Under the pieces are notes generated by a model, which was not told where the DNA came from, made no database searches, and worked only from the letters and a program-made list of their open reading frames with translations. Below are positions 44,010-52,257 of a stretch of 52,257 nucleotides of DNA, piece by piece (position 1 is the stretch's first letter; each line of letters begins with the position of its first letter). The position numbers and the translations under genes are program-made. The stretch is from Capnocytophaga sp. (lineage in GTDB: Bacteria; Bacteroidota; Bacteroidia; Flavobacteriales; Flavobacteriaceae), in the NCBI GenBank assembly GCA_030530525.1, contig JAUMUT010000010.1, positions 1 to 52,257 of the forward strand, in the 5' to 3' direction.

Positions 44010-44688
44010 CCTTTTTAGTTTTTTGGTAAGTTTCGCCCAAGAAAATAGCAAAACGTATGAGCAAACATACGGATTGCGCATAGGAGCAGATATAAGTAAG
44101 CCTATTCAATCCATTTTTGACAAGGATTATACAGGATTCGAGCTGGTGGGAGACTATCGCTGGTCATATAGGTACTATCTGGCGACGGAATTAGGCAAAG
44201 ACCGCAAGGCGACACATACTCAATACTTTGACTTTGTTACTAATGGGCAGTATATAAAGCTCGGATTAGACTATAATACCTATGATAACTGGTATGGAAT
44301 GGAGAATATGATTTACTTTGGAGGTCGTTACGGCTTCTCTATTTACTCACAAGAGGTTACGGCATATACCAACCATACCATAAATAACTATTGGAATGAG
44401 AACGTGATAGGCTCCAATGCCGATATTTTACGTACTTACTCAGGACGTACGGCACACTGGTTGGAGTTAGTTATGGGGCTGAAAGTGGAGTTACTAAAAA
44501 ACTTGTACGCATCTGCTTCATTCCGATTTAGTTTTATCTTATACCAAAAGGAAAATGACTTCCCTAACTTCTGGTTACCTGGTATCGGGAGGGTGTGGGA
44601 AGGAAGTCGCTTCGGAGTAAATTATAACTACACCCTAAGTTATATGATTCCGTTTTATAAAAAGAAAAAGGAGAAGAAAGCCGAATAA
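43975..44688 (+). CDS. DUF6048 outer-membrane-like protein
   Basis: The 237-residue protein has a signal peptide (MKGKQAYIFFISLFSFLVSFAQ) and alternating hydrophobic/aromatic strands (LRIGADISKPI, GFELVGDYRWSYRYYLATELG, YIKLGLDYNTYDNW) ending in a Lys-rich tail. This suggests a small beta-barrel of the outer membrane. Its start lies 35 nt inside the DUF6452 gene in another frame, so the pair should be translationally coupled and may work together. Function unknown. Confidence 0.82.
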   Translation: MKGKQAYIFFISLFSFLVSFAQENSKTYEQTYGLRIGADISKPIQSIFDKDYTGFELVGDYRWSYRYYLATELGKDRKATHTQYFDFVTNGQYIKLGLDYNTYDNWYGMENMIYFGGRYGFSIYSQEVTAYTNHTINNYWNENVIGSNADILRTYSGRTAHWLELVMGLKVELLKNLYASASFRFSFILYQKENDFPNFWLPGIGRVWEGSRFGVNYNYTLSYMIPFYKKKKEKKAE

Positions 44689-44702
44689 GGCTTTCTTTTT
44701 TT
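44674..44702 (+). terminator. Terminator overlapping the DUF6048 stop codon
   Basis: AAGAAAGCC pairs with GGCTTTCTTT around a 6-nt loop that contains the TAA stop, followed by T residues. Confidence 0.85.
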
Positions 44703-44706
44703 GTCT

Positions 44707-45060
44707 ATAAATACCAAAAAAGAGTATTACAAAATCATTTTTTTGGTGCTTTACATAAATAAATAGGTATTTATGCTAATATTGGACTTATTTTTTAGCA
44801 AGGGAAAGAATAAAATACTAAGATTTTATAATAAACTTGCAAGGAAATTGGGTAAAAATAGGTTTTTTTAGGATTTCCTTGCAAGGAAAAGTATTTTTCC
44901 AGTGGGAAAGTAACTTTTCCTGATTGGTAAATGCGTAAAATACAAAAGAAAATACCTTTTCCTGAAAATGATAAAAATAAAATATAAAGAATACAAAAAA
45001 AGATATATAGGTAATGAAACAAGGAATATAAAATTATATTTTTGAGGTAAAAAATAAGTT
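44707..45060. other. Non-coding region with palindromes before the hexosaminidase gene
   Basis: The stretch has no convincing gene. It holds an outer inverted repeat, ATAAATACC (44707-44715) and GGTATTTAT (44766-44774), enclosing ACCAAAAAA/TTTTTTGGT. Further on lies a patch with CTTGCAAGGAAA (44836-44847), the perfect 16-bp palindrome TTTCCTTGCAAGGAAA (44874-44889), TTTCC-AGTG-GGAAA (44896-44909) and two more TTTTCC copies near 44915 and 44958. These may be operators or an RNA structure. Confidence 0.5.
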
Positions 45061-45067
45061 AAAATTC

Positions 45068-45098
45068 TTTGTTTTTTACTAAATCTTTCGTATATTTG
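45068..45098 (+). promoter_or_regulatory. Full -33/-7 promoter for the hexosaminidase gene
   Basis: TTTG (45068-45071) and TATATTTG (45091-45098) are spaced by 19 nt. The leader is about 115 nt. Confidence 0.7.
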
Positions 45099-45219
45099 CC
45101 TCTGATTTTACAGAAAAATAAAAATCTTTGAAATAAAATAAGTAAAATATTTATTTTATAAGAAAAACGTATAAAGAAATACTTTAAAAGTAAAGAATTA
45201 TCATAATATCATTAAAATA

Positions 45220-47571
45220 ATGAAAAAAATACTGTTATTATCCTCTTTGGTGGCTATCAGTTGTAGTACGCCGAAGGAAATTCCTACCGCTCAGGAAGAG
45301 ATAAATATCATTCCTAAGCCTAATGCATTATCCGTGCAAAGTGGGTATTTTACATTTGACCAGAATACGAAATTTCTGGTACCAGATTCTTTAAAAAATG
45401 TAGCAGAAATACTTACTTCCAAGTTTAAAATAGTTAAAAATTGGGATATGAAGCTACAACCCAAAGGGGAAGGTAATAATTCCGTTCAGTTTGTAGTAGA
45501 TAAATCTATCGGGAAAGAAGGATATACCCTAAAATCAGACAAAAACAAGGTAGTTATTAAGGCAAGTGATTATAATGGTTTTGTTTATGGGGTGGAAACT
45601 CTTCGCCAATTGCTTCCTACATCCATAGAATCCAAAGCTAGAGTAGGAGGGGAGGTGAAATGGACTATACCGTCGGTTAGTATTAATGATTATCCTGCCT
45701 ACCCTTGGCGTGGCCTTATGCTGGATGTGTCTCGCCACTTCTTCCCTAAGGAATATATTATCCAGACATTGGATAGAATGGCACTACTTAAACTAAATAC
45801 TTTCCATTTTCACTTAATAGACAATGAAGGTTGGCGAATAGAGATAAAGAAATACCCAAAACTCACCGAAGTTGGGGCTTGGCGTGAGAATAAAGAACAT
45901 CTGCACTGGAACGAGAGAGAACCTGATAACAAGAGATTGACCGAAGAAAACAGATTGCCTTCTGATTCTTCCTCAGAAAAAAATAAACCGCCATACGGGG
46001 GCTTCTACACCCAAGAGGATATAAAAGAAATTGTTGCCTACGCTCAAAAATTAGGTATCAATGTAATACCTGAAATAGAAATGCCTGCTCACTCTATGAG
46101 TGCAATAGCTGCCTACCCGTATTTGTCTTGCCACAAGGAGCAGATAAGAGTTCCTTCTGGGGGAATATGGCCTATTACTGATATTTATTGCGCAGGGCAG
46201 GAGGAAACTTTTACTTTCCTTGAAGATGTATTGACCGAAGTAATGGAATTATTCCCAAGTAAGTATATACATATAGGTGGCGACGAGGCTACGCATACCG
46301 AATGGGCAAAGTGTAAGGCTTGCAACCAGAGAATGAAAGACCACCACCTTGCGGATGTACACGAATTACAGAGTTATTTTATAAAACGTATAGAGAAATT
46401 TTTATTAAAAAACGGACGTACGTTGGTAGGTTGGGACGAAATTATTGACGGAGGACTACCGAATACAGCTGTCGTGATGAATTGGCGTGGAATTGATGTC
46501 GTTAAGCAATCTATTGATCAGAAACATAAAGTTATCTTAACAAGTGATTTTTATATTAACAAGTATCAAGGTCTTCCTGACAACGAACCATTGGCTATCG
46601 GGGGGTATTTGCCTCTAAAAGACGTGTATAGCAATCCATTAGAGAAAGATAAATTAACTGCCGAAGAGCAGAAATATATTCTCGGGGGGCAGGCAAACCT
46701 TTGGGCTGAGTATATTGGGGAAGTTCCTCTGTCAGAATATATGATATTTCCACGACTTTTGGCAATTTCTGAAATAGATTGGAATGCAGGAGAGAAAAAT
46801 TGGGATAACTTCATCAGGAGAGTAGAAAAATTCTTACCAAGATTAGATGCTATGGGGGTAAATTATGCCAAATCTATCTACCAAGTAACGGCTAACATTC
46901 AGAATATTGGTGAAAATAAAGAAAAAATACAAATTTCCTTAGAAAGTGAAGCCCCAAATTCCGATATTCGTTATTTATTAGATGGGAATGACTGGAATAA
47001 AGCTCAGAAATATACTTCCCCGATCGTGATAGATAAGACAGCCAACATAAAAGCGGTTACTTTCCTTAACGGGAAGCCACATACCGCCGTGTATGACAAT
47101 ACTATCACTTTTCATAAAGCACAAGGAAAACCTGTAACTTACGATATTCCTTATCATAAAAACTATACAGGGCGCGGCGATGGTACGCTTACCAACGTGT
47201 TAAAGGCTACAAAGAACTTCCACGATAAAGAATGGCTCGGGTGGTTGGGGCAAGACACTGCTTTTATTATTGATTTGCAGGAGGAACAGCCCGTAGAGCG
47301 TGTCGTGTTGAATGCCTTAGAGGAGCAAGGGCAAGGAATATACTTCCCGCTGGGTATTTCTGTATATACATCGTTAAATGGTAAAAATTTTACCAAAGTA
47401 GCCCACCAAGATAACCCTTATAAAGTGAATGGCCATACAATCCTGAAAGATTTTACGTTTAATTTTGAAAAACAAGACGCAAGATACATAAGGGTAGAGC
47501 TAAATGTAATGAAAAAATCTCCTATTAATGGAGATGCGTGGCTTTTCCTTGACGAAGTACAAGTTTTTTAG
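45220..47571 (+). CDS. GH20 beta-N-acetylhexosaminidase lipoprotein
   Basis: The 783-residue protein has a lipobox (MKKILLLSSLVAISC, Cys15). A GH20 N-terminal domain covers about 28-155, and the catalytic TIM barrel starts at YPAYPWRGLMLDVSRHFFP. The catalytic Asp-Glu pair is in HIGGDEATH (Asp355, Glu356). The C-terminal part has a chitobiase-like beta domain (about 570-625) and a discoidin/F5-F8-like sugar-binding domain (about 640-783). It removes terminal GlcNAc or GalNAc from glycans at the cell surface, a way for host-associated Bacteroidota to trim glycoproteins. It is a single-gene unit, with no SusC/SusD pair nearby. Confidence 0.94.
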   Translation: MKKILLLSSLVAISCSTPKEIPTAQEEINIIPKPNALSVQSGYFTFDQNTKFLVPDSLKNVAEILTSKFKIVKNWDMKLQPKGEGNNSVQFVVDKSIGKEGYTLKSDKNKVVIKASDYNGFVYGVETLRQLLPTSIESKARVGGEVKWTIPSVSINDYPAYPWRGLMLDVSRHFFPKEYIIQTLDRMALLKLNTFHFHLIDNEGWRIEIKKYPKLTEVGAWRENKEHLHWNEREPDNKRLTEENRLPSDSSSEKNKPPYGGFYTQEDIKEIVAYAQKLGINVIPEIEMPAHSMSAIAAYPYLSCHKEQIRVPSGGIWPITDIYCAGQEETFTFLEDVLTEVMELFPSKYIHIGGDEATHTEWAKCKACNQRMKDHHLADVHELQSYFIKRIEKFLLKNGRTLVGWDEIIDGGLPNTAVVMNWRGIDVVKQSIDQKHKVILTSDFYINKYQGLPDNEPLAIGGYLPLKDVYSNPLEKDKLTAEEQKYILGGQANLWAEYIGEVPLSEYMIFPRLLAISEIDWNAGEKNWDNFIRRVEKFLPRLDAMGVNYAKSIYQVTANIQNIGENKEKIQISLESEAPNSDIRYLLDGNDWNKAQKYTSPIVIDKTANIKAVTFLNGKPHTAVYDNTITFHKAQGKPVTYDIPYHKNYTGRGDGTLTNVLKATKNFHDKEWLGWLGQDTAFIIDLQEEQPVERVVLNALEEQGQGIYFPLGISVYTSLNGKNFTKVAHQDNPYKVNGHTILKDFTFNFEKQDARYIRVELNVMKKSPINGDAWLFLDEVQVF

Positions 47572-47607
47572 ATAGGAAAAGTAAAAAATAACAGAAAAAT
47601 CTATTTT

Positions 47608-47655
47608 ATAATTAGGATAAGATAAGAAAACGTATTTTATCCTAATTATTTATTA
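47608..47655 (+). terminator. Terminator after the hexosaminidase gene
   Basis: ATAATTAGGATAA pairs perfectly with TTATCCTAATTAT around a 16-nt loop, then a T-rich tail. Confidence 0.8.
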
Positions 47656-47796
47656 TTTTATATATACCATTCTGTTATGTATTAATTTTCTGGTAAGAAA
47701 AAGAATAAAGCACAGCAAATAAGGTATTATATAGGAAATTTTTTGATAAAAATAGAATTAATTACGAAATAATGAGAAGGATACTATTAATTTTTG

Positions 47797-47804
47797 TATC
47801 TTTG
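47797..47804 (+). promoter_or_regulatory. TAnnTTTG promoter for transketolase C-half
   Basis: TATCTTTG lies 40 nt before the ATG at 47845. Confidence 0.6.
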
Positions 47805-47844
47805 CCACATAAAATATTAGGAACAAATATAAAATTCACATAAA

Positions 47845-48798
47845 ATGAAAAAATATATTGATACAGGGAAGAAAGACACACGCAGTGGCTTTGGAGCTGG
47901 GCTTGCAGAGTTAGGCAGACGAAACGAGAATGTAGTTGCCCTTTGTGCAGACCTTATAGGCTCTCTGAAAATGGAAAAATTCATAGAAGAAAACCCTACA
48001 CGTTTCTTCCAAATAGGAATAGCCGAAGCGAATATGATGGGAATAGCGGCAGGGCTAACCATTGGCGGGAAGATACCTTTTACAGGCACATTCGCAGCCT
48101 TTTCCACAGGTAGAGTATATGACCAAATACGCCAATCCATTGCATATTCTAATAAAAATGTGAAAATATGCGCATCGCACGCAGGATTAACTCTTGGAGA
48201 AGATGGTGCAACACACCAAATTTTGGAAGATATTGGGCTGATGAAGATGCTCCCCAATATGGTGGTAATTAATCCTTGCGATTATAACCAAACCAAAGCA
48301 GCAACTATTGCTATTGCCGACTATGAAGGACCTGTGTATCTTCGTTTTGGTCGTCCTGCTGTTGCGAATTTCACTCCCGAAGACCAAAAATTGGAAATAG
48401 GTAAAGGGGTAATGCTCCAAGAAGGGAAAGATGTTACTATTATTGCCACAGGACACTTAGTTTGGGAAGCACTTTTGGCAGCAGAGGCATTGGAAAATGA
48501 AGGCGTACAAGCAGAAGTAATTAACATTCATACGATAAAGCCATTAGATAAGGAAATTATCCTTAATTCTGTTAAGAAAACGAAAGCCGTAGTAACTTGT
48601 GAAGAACATAATTACTATGGAGGCTTAGGAGAAAGCGTGGCGAGAGTGTTAGTACAGCACTATCCTGTACCGCAGGAGTTTGTTGCGGTAAATGATACCT
48701 TCGGGGAAAGTGGTACGCCCGCAGGATTAATGAAAAAGTATGGGCTGGATAAAGATGGAATACTCCGCGCTGTAGCCAAAGTATTAAAGAGAAAATAA
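47845..48798 (+). CDS. Transketolase, C-terminal subunit
   Basis: The 317-residue protein is the pyrimidine-binding plus C-terminal half of transketolase. It contains RFFQIGIAEANMMGIAAGLTIGGKIPF with the catalytic Glu of the ThDP site, then HAGLTLGEDGATHQILEDIGLMKMLPN and a C-terminal domain ending YGLDKDGILRAVAKVLK. It has no ThDP diphosphate motif, which is on the 31030-31875 gene. In other flavobacteria I remember the two halves as adjacent genes; here they are 16 kb apart on opposite strands and under separate promoters. Confidence 0.93.
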   Translation: MKKYIDTGKKDTRSGFGAGLAELGRRNENVVALCADLIGSLKMEKFIEENPTRFFQIGIAEANMMGIAAGLTIGGKIPFTGTFAAFSTGRVYDQIRQSIAYSNKNVKICASHAGLTLGEDGATHQILEDIGLMKMLPNMVVINPCDYNQTKAATIAIADYEGPVYLRFGRPAVANFTPEDQKLEIGKGVMLQEGKDVTIIATGHLVWEALLAAEALENEGVQAEVINIHTIKPLDKEIILNSVKKTKAVVTCEEHNYYGGLGESVARVLVQHYPVPQEFVAVNDTFGESGTPAGLMKKYGLDKDGILRAVAKVLKRK

Positions 48799-48802
48799 AA
48801 AT

Positions 48803-48838
48803 AAAAAGCTATCAAAGATTTCCTTGATAGCTTTTTTT
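48803..48838. terminator. Bidirectional terminator
   Basis: AAAAAGCTATCAA pairs with TTGATAGCTTTTT around an 8-nt loop, between convergent genes. Confidence 0.85.
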
Positions 48839-48851
48839 ATACGTTTACGAT

Positions 48852-50636
48852 TTATATTTCTTCTTTCTTGTCATAAAAAGAATTATACATATTCCTGTAT
48901 TTTTCTATGATGATTCTTCTTTTTAATTTGAGCGTAGGGGTGAGGTGCCCTGCTTCAATGCTCCATTCTTCGGGCGTGAAGTCATACACCTTTATTTGTT
49001 CCCATTTTCCTAATTTTTCATTGATTTTATCCACCTCTTTTCGTAACCGTTCTCGGATGATGGTATTTTCTACCAAGTCTTTGTTGGTTTCTCCAACTTG
49101 TACGTTATGTCTTTTAGCCCACTCGCGTAAAAATATGAAATTTGGCTGAATAAATGCGCCGGGCATTTTCTCGCCATCGCCAATTACCATTGCTTGCTCT
49201 ATGAAACGAGATTGTTTGAGTCGGTTTTCAATGTTTTGCGGAGCGATATATTTCCCACCAGAGGTTTTGAACATCTCTTTCTTGCGGTCTGTAATAATAA
49301 GGAAGCCATCTTCATCTAAAATACCGATATCTCCCGTATGGAAGAATCCGTTTTCATCAATATTCTGTTTGGTTTGTTCTTCATCTTTATAATATCCGAG
49401 CATTACATTGTCGCCTTTACAGAGAATTTCCCCATCTTGAGCAATTTTCACTTCAATATTTTCAATAGGTTTGCCAATGGTGCCTATTTTCCAAAGATGC
49501 CCACGTAAGCAATTCACCGAGAGAACGGGTGCGGTTTCGGTAAGCCCATATCCTTCCCAAATGGGGATACCCGCTGCCGAGAAAACACGTACCAAGCGAG
49601 GTTGTAGAGCGGCACTTCCTGATATCATTTGTAAATTCTCTCCCAGAGCTTTTTTCCATTTGGAGAAGATTAATTTTCTTGCAATTTGTAGTTTTACATT
49701 ATACCACCAGCCGTTTTTTCCGTAAGGTTCGTATTGATACCCAAGCCTTACCGCCCAGAAGAATAAGGATTTTTTTATTCCTTTTAAGGCAACACCTTTG
49801 GCATAAATGCTATCAAATACTTTTTCTACCAAGCGAGGAACTACCGTAATGAGTCGTGGCTTTACTTCTTGTAAATTAACGGCTATTTTCTCTATGGATT
49901 CGGCAAAATATAGCCTGATTCCGTTATATTGATACAAATACGTAAGCATTCTTTCAAAGATATGGCAAACAGGCAAGAAACTCAGGCAAATATCTCCTGG
50001 GGAAACAGGGACTCTGTTATGGCAATTTTTAATATTACTAATAATATTACGATGAGAAAGCATTACGCCTTTTGGCCTTCCTGTGGTGCCAGAAGTGTAA
50101 ATGATAGTAGCCAAGTCATTGGGAAGAATTTTCTGTTTAATATCTTCTACAACGCCTTGATTATCTGTGTTTTCACCGAGTTTTAAAAGATTTTCCCAAG
50201 AGGGAACATTAGCAAGAGAATCAAAGGTGTAAATGGCTTCTAATGAGGGGATTTGGTCTTTAACTGAAGCTATTTTTTGATAAAGTAATTCGTCCGAAGC
50301 AAAGCAGAATTTGCATTGTGCGTGGTTAAAAATATAAACATAATCTTCGGAAGGGATAGTGGGGTATATGGGTACATTTTGTGCGCCGATTTGCATAATT
50401 GCCATATCCAAAATATGCCATTCTGTGCGGTTGTTAGAAGATACAACAGCTATTTTGTCATTAGGTTGTACTCCTATACGGAGCAACGCTCGGCTTATTT
50501 GATTGATTTTCTCAATATATTCTTTGGTTGAAGTAGGTTGCCACGTGCCGTTGTATTTTGTAACTAACGCATTATCAATAGGATAGTTTTCTAATTGATA
50601 ATATGGAATGTCAAATAAACGAGTAACTTCTTTCAT
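48852..50636 (-). CDS. Long-chain fatty acid-CoA ligase
   Basis: From ATG 50636 the protein is 594 residues, starting MKEVTRLFDIPYYQLENYP. ANL motifs are IIYTSGTTGRPKGVMLSHRN, EGYGLTETAPVLSVN, FHTGDIGILDEDGFLIITDRKKEMFKTSGGKYIAPQNIEN. It activates long-chain fatty acids to acyl-CoA. The frame opens at a TTG at 50660, but that codon lies within a TATCTTTG promoter box (50665-50658) and would be outside the transcript, so ATG 50636 is preferred. It is monocistronic. Confidence 0.92.
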   Translation of the reverse strand: MKEVTRLFDIPYYQLENYPIDNALVTKYNGTWQPTSTKEYIEKINQISRALLRIGVQPNDKIAVVSSNNRTEWHILDMAIMQIGAQNVPIYPTIPSEDYVYIFNHAQCKFCFASDELLYQKIASVKDQIPSLEAIYTFDSLANVPSWENLLKLGENTDNQGVVEDIKQKILPNDLATIIYTSGTTGRPKGVMLSHRNIISNIKNCHNRVPVSPGDICLSFLPVCHIFERMLTYLYQYNGIRLYFAESIEKIAVNLQEVKPRLITVVPRLVEKVFDSIYAKGVALKGIKKSLFFWAVRLGYQYEPYGKNGWWYNVKLQIARKLIFSKWKKALGENLQMISGSAALQPRLVRVFSAAGIPIWEGYGLTETAPVLSVNCLRGHLWKIGTIGKPIENIEVKIAQDGEILCKGDNVMLGYYKDEEQTKQNIDENGFFHTGDIGILDEDGFLIITDRKKEMFKTSGGKYIAPQNIENRLKQSRFIEQAMVIGDGEKMPGAFIQPNFIFLREWAKRHNVQVGETNKDLVENTIIRERLRKEVDKINEKLGKWEQIKVYDFTPEEWSIEAGHLTPTLKLKRRIIIEKYRNMYNSFYDKKEEI

Positions 50637-50657
50637 CTGAAAAATTTTATTAATGGG

Positions 50658-50665
50658 CAAAGATA
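50658..50665 (-). promoter_or_regulatory. TAnnTTTG promoter for the acyl-CoA ligase gene
   Basis: The minus strand reads TATCTTTG, 21 nt before the chosen ATG at 50636. Confidence 0.6.
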
Positions 50666-50793
50666 CGGAAAAATAGCAAAATAAAAGCTAACATTTATGG
50701 TTTATTGTATTTTTTTTAATTATTTTACTTTATATTAACACTATTATAACATAACTTACTATTTTTTTATAGCAATAAATCAATAAAAAGAAG

Positions 50794-50801
50794 TATTTTT
50801 G
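50794..50801 (+). promoter_or_regulatory. TAnnTTTG promoter for rseP
   Basis: TATTTTTG lies 21 nt before the ATG at 50823. Confidence 0.6.
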
Positions 50802-50822
50802 CAACTTTAAAATAAAAATTTG

Positions 50823-52142
50823 ATGGAAACATTTTTTATTAAAGCATCACAACTATTATTAAGTTTGTCTATCTTAGTGATTTTGCACGAGTTAGGGCAT
50901 TTTATCCCTGCGAAATTATTCAAAACCAGGGTAGAGAAATTCTTTTTATTCTTTGATGTAAAATTTGCATTGTTTAAGAAAAAGATAGGAGAAACGGTAT
51001 ATGGAATAGGCTGGCTTCCGTTGGGAGGATACGTTAAAATATCAGGAATGATAGATGAAAGTATGGACAAAGAACAGATGGCAAAGCCCGCCGAGCCTTG
51101 GGAGTTTAGGAGTAAGCCCGCTTGGCAACGCCTTATTATAATGATTGGCGGAGTAACGGTTAATCTTATTTTAGGCTTTTTCATTTATATGATGATTTTG
51201 TTCGTGTGGGGGAAAGATGAATTTCGCCCTGCGGATGTGCCAAATGGCTATGAAGTGAGTGCCACAATGCAGTCTTACGGAGTGGAAAACGGAGATATTC
51301 CTGTAAAAGTGAATGGTGAAGACTTGGAAGATACGTTTTCTATTAATAAAATATTGCTTCTTCGTGATGTGAAAAATATTTCTGTAAAAAAACAAAGTGG
51401 TGAAATACAGACTATTAACCTTCCTGATAGTATAGGAATGCAACTTTTCCATAGTGGGGAAATGATTTCTTTTCATAAACGTAGAACGACAGAAATAGAC
51501 TCGGTTTTGGCTGGCTCTGTAGCAGAAAAGGCTGGATTACAGAAAGGAGATTTTATCGTAGGAATTAACGGAAATAAAATAGCTTTTTTTGACGAAATGA
51601 AAAAATTTCTTCCAAAAGAAGATAACCCAATTACACTACAAATAGTTAGAAATAAAGAAGTTAAAGACATTTCTCTAACTCCTGAAAAAGGACTAATAGG
51701 TGTTTATGCAATGCATTTTTATGATAATGGGAAAACACATATTGACTATTCTTTTACCGAAGCAATTGCCAAAGGATTTAGCTTTGGAGTTTGGACACTT
51801 CGGGATTATGTTTCTCAATTTAAATTTATTTTTACCAAAAAAGGAGCGGAACAAGTAGGAGGTTTTGGCTCTATGGCGAAAATGTTTGCAGCGGAGTGGG
51901 ATTGGCTTCGTTTTTGGGAAAGGACCGCACTGATTTCCATTATTTTGGCTTTTATGAATATTTTACCTATTCCTGCGTTGGATGGTGGGCATATCGTTTT
52001 CTTACTTTATGAGATGGTAACGGGCAGAAAACCAAAAGAAAAAGTATTAGAATACGCACAAGTTATAGGAATAATTCTTCTTTTTGCGTTGCTTATTTAT
52101 GCCAATGGGAATGATATTTACCGCTGGTTGATAAAAGACTAA
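50823..52142 (+). CDS. rseP: Site-2 intramembrane metalloprotease RseP
   Basis: The 439-residue M50B protease has HELGH (22-26) in the first membrane helix, the GxxWLPLGGYVKISG segment, and a PDZ domain around residues 215-300 (VLAGSVAEKAGLQKGDFIVGINGNKI). The third zinc ligand lies in NILPIPALDGGHIVFLL. RseP-type enzymes cleave anti-sigma factors and signal-peptide remnants inside the membrane. The frame is open one codon earlier (TTG 50820), but ATG 50823 is natural. In flavobacteria I know a single PDZ-type RseP of this size. Confidence 0.94.
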   Translation: METFFIKASQLLLSLSILVILHELGHFIPAKLFKTRVEKFFLFFDVKFALFKKKIGETVYGIGWLPLGGYVKISGMIDESMDKEQMAKPAEPWEFRSKPAWQRLIIMIGGVTVNLILGFFIYMMILFVWGKDEFRPADVPNGYEVSATMQSYGVENGDIPVKVNGEDLEDTFSINKILLLRDVKNISVKKQSGEIQTINLPDSIGMQLFHSGEMISFHKRRTTEIDSVLAGSVAEKAGLQKGDFIVGINGNKIAFFDEMKKFLPKEDNPITLQIVRNKEVKDISLTPEKGLIGVYAMHFYDNGKTHIDYSFTEAIAKGFSFGVWTLRDYVSQFKFIFTKKGAEQVGGFGSMAKMFAAEWDWLRFWERTALISIILAFMNILPIPALDGGHIVFLLYEMVTGRKPKEKVLEYAQVIGIILLFALLIYANGNDIYRWLIKD

Positions 52143-52162
52143 AACTTACCTACAATAATTTA

Positions 52163-52200
52163 TAACCTCCGAAGGAAATACTTTCGGGGGTTATTTTTTT
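52163..52200 (+). terminator. Terminator after rseP
   Basis: ATAACCTCCGAA pairs with TTCGGGGGTTAT (one G-T pair), followed by a long T-run. Confidence 0.88.
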
Positions 52201-52221
52201 ATTTTAAATAATTAAAAATTT

Positions 52222-52229
52222 TAATTTTG
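52222..52229 (+). promoter_or_regulatory. Possible TAnnTTTG promoter at the right edge
   Basis: TAATTTTG would drive a gene starting beyond the window. No coding sequence can be seen after it. Confidence 0.35.
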
Positions 52230-52257
52230 CTTTTTAAATATTTATGATATAATACTG

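Noticed and set aside
44795-45022. A 75-codon minus-strand frame in the gap before the hexosaminidase gene
   Set aside because: Composition is low-complexity, it covers the palindrome cluster, and no promoter box points leftwards into it.
50541-50550. CACGTG core that could be a parS site
   Set aside because: The flanks (GC...CG) do not give the extended TGTTTCACGTGAAACA-type palindrome, and it lies inside the acyl-CoA ligase gene.
1-52257. CRISPR arrays, insertion sequences, prophage, tRNA or rRNA genes
   Set aside because: No evenly spaced repeats, transposase or integrase motifs, terminal inverted repeats or tRNA-like T-loops were seen on either strand.

Overview
The window looks like a chromosomal segment of an AT-rich Flavobacteriia member (phylum Bacteroidota). 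The evidence is a gliding-motility lipoprotein gene (gldH) joined to ricT, several Bacteroidota-only families (DUF5686, DUF5683, DUF6452, DUF6048), a transketolase split into two genes, and about two dozen TAnnTTTG promoter boxes, the -7 signature of the Bacteroidota primary sigma factor. A Capnocytophaga-like or Weeksellaceae-like host is possible, but the genus is a guess. I see no rRNA, tRNA, CRISPR array, transposase, phage block or toxin/defence island. This is mostly a housekeeping region.

Layout. 0-12 kb: a truncated DUF5686 gene diverges from ricT-gldH; then come glmM (amino-sugar precursor for peptidoglycan and LPS), a lipoprotein, a large SLBB polysaccharide-export protein, and ribD-yigZ-aroC. 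12-16 kb: a roughly 0.7 kb AT-rich spacer leads into pncB, a two-helix membrane peptide, an Smr-domain protein and an M24 aminopeptidase. 16-19 kb (minus): a GT4 glycosyltransferase, an LpxD-like acyltransferase and a small soluble protein. 19-24 kb: grpE-dnaJ behind a sigma-54-like promoter, tsaC, a NIF3-family gene and a cysteine-less zinc-ribbon homologue. 24-26 kb (minus): ybaB-parA-parB-DUF5683, a chromosome-segregation operon. 26-31 kb: hemN, a MazG-like pyrophosphohydrolase and mreBCD. 31-37.6 kb (minus): transketolase N-half, primary sigma factor, a copper cluster (HMA chaperone, CopA ATPase, exported rhodanese-cupin protein, CopD-like membrane protein) and miaA. 37.6-45 kb: a CPBP protease, menE, dapD, purD, rlmD and a DUF6452-DUF6048 pair. 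45-52 kb: a GH20 hexosaminidase lipoprotein, transketolase C-half, a long-chain acyl-CoA synthetase (minus) and rseP.

How the parts work together. Cell-envelope and shape genes dominate (glmM, SLBB export, LpxD-like, GT4, mreBCD, dapD, GH20, rseP), mixed with cofactor and nucleotide genes (ribD, aroC, pncB, hemN, menE, purD) and protein-quality genes (grpE-dnaJ). The copper genes form one coherent functional unit. The two transketolase halves must find each other as proteins although their genes lie 16 kb apart on opposite strands.

The most interesting non-coding signals are: the GG-N10-GC sigma-54-like element with TGTCA repeats before grpE; a back-to-back divergent promoter between miaA and the CPBP gene; an 11-bp perfect inverted repeat before hemN; a 16-bp palindrome in a GGAAA/TTTCC-rich patch before the hexosaminidase; and repeated TAGTACTA-type motifs in the spacer before pncB. 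No convincing wholly new multi-gene system was found.
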